7,567 bases of DNA, from the NCBI GenBank assembly GCA_018818365.1, contig JAHISH010000256.1, positions 1 to 7,567 on the forward strand, written 5' to 3'. The position numbers and the translations under genes were made by a program. The notes beneath the pieces were generated by a model that was not told the DNA's origin, made no database searches, and saw only the letters and a program-made list of their open reading frames with translations. How positions within the stretch are numbered: the stretch's first letter is position 1; every line of letters begins with the position of its first letter. Positions 7,364 through 7,567 of this stretch are shown piece after piece. The DNA comes from Candidatus Omnitrophota bacterium (GTDB lineage: Bacteria; Omnitrophota; Gorgyraeia; Gygaellales; Profunditerraquicolaceae).

Positions 7364-7567
7364 TCTATTTTTGAATTCTTTCCGATATATTGGATAAGTT
7401 CACTTACCAATTCTTGTTTGTTCTGTACGGTATTCACCACTTGCTGCGGGCCTTTGAGAATATACGCCGTATAGCTTTTTCCACCGGAGGTATTGGCAAC
7501 TACTAAGTCACAGCAGCTCTTCTTAAAAAGGCAACTGCTTTTTTTAAGGAGTTTTGCTTTTTTTGCA
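7360..7567 (-). CDS. coaBC: Phosphopantothenate--cysteine ligase (CoaB domain of CoaBC/Dfp), C-terminal end only
   Basis: Only the last 68 codons, ending in TGA, lie in the window; the start is beyond position 7567. CoaB joins cysteine to 4'-phosphopantothenate in CoA synthesis and is usually fused behind the CoaC decarboxylase; whether it is fused here cannot be seen. The evidence is the lysine-rich helix ending KKSCCDLVVANTSGG, which matches the CoaB pattern KKxxDLIVAN, followed by the strand YTAYILKG and a closing helix KQELVSELIQYI, which matches the family's end (SKxELAxxI). The usual stretch after VAN (NDVS with a glycine-rich nucleotide loop) is shorter here, as in divergent members. 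Two runs of seven A lie in the coding strand (7564-7558 and 7545-7539). The identification is probable rather than certain because so little is present. Confidence 0.72.
   Translation of the reverse strand, partial: AKKAKLLKKSSCLFKKSCCDLVVANTSGGKSYTAYILKGPQQVVNTVQNKQELVSELIQYIGKNSKIE

Noticed and set aside
1..7567. An undescribed system such as defence, mobile element, CRISPR or secretion
   Set aside because: Every long coding stretch is a recognisable housekeeping or biosynthetic enzyme; no repeats, transposase, integrase, phage or toxin genes were seen on either strand.

Overview
The window is a dense block of six genes, all on the minus strand, with almost no non-coding DNA. In transcription order (right to left) they are: the 3' end of coaBC (coenzyme A synthesis), a phosphoglycerate-mutase-family gene of the 'proposed homoserine kinase' type (apgM-like), lysC (aspartate kinase), cimA (citramalate synthase), valS (valyl-tRNA synthetase) and the 5' part of nadC (quinolinate phosphoribosyltransferase). 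Both edge genes are cut by the window, not broken. The long plus-strand open frames are antisense shadows of these genes.

The junctions are a 4-base ATGA overlap (coaBC/apgM-like), an 85-base gap (apgM-like/lysC), a 13-base gap (lysC/cimA), a 7-base gap (cimA/valS) and a second ATGA overlap (valS/nadC). No terminator-like hairpin with a T tract and no convincing promoter was seen, so the simplest reading is one polycistronic unit whose promoter lies beyond position 7567 and whose end lies beyond position 1.

The theme is amino-acid supply plus cofactors. LysC commits aspartate to the lysine/threonine/methionine family. The apgM-like protein may supply homoserine kinase activity for threonine. 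CimA makes isoleucine precursor from pyruvate and acetyl-CoA, bypassing threonine. ValS charges tRNA-Val. CoaBC and NadC belong to CoA and NAD synthesis. Homoserine dehydrogenase and threonine synthase are not in the window.

The organism is a bacterium: compact operon, Shine-Dalgarno sites and bacterial-type ValS, CimA and LysC. Base composition looks moderate, with AT-rich and GC-rich codons mixed. The gene combination and protein style suggest an uncultured, probably anaerobic lineage such as Omnitrophota or a relative. That is an impression from family knowledge, not proof.

The window holds no mobile element, CRISPR array, RNA gene or defence system. The best non-obvious signal is a perfect Shine-Dalgarno sequence inside lysC, eight bases before an in-frame ATG, at the place where Bacillus- and Corynebacterium-type lysC genes start a separate regulatory beta subunit. 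The second is the pairing of the phosphoglycerate-mutase-like gene with aspartate kinase.
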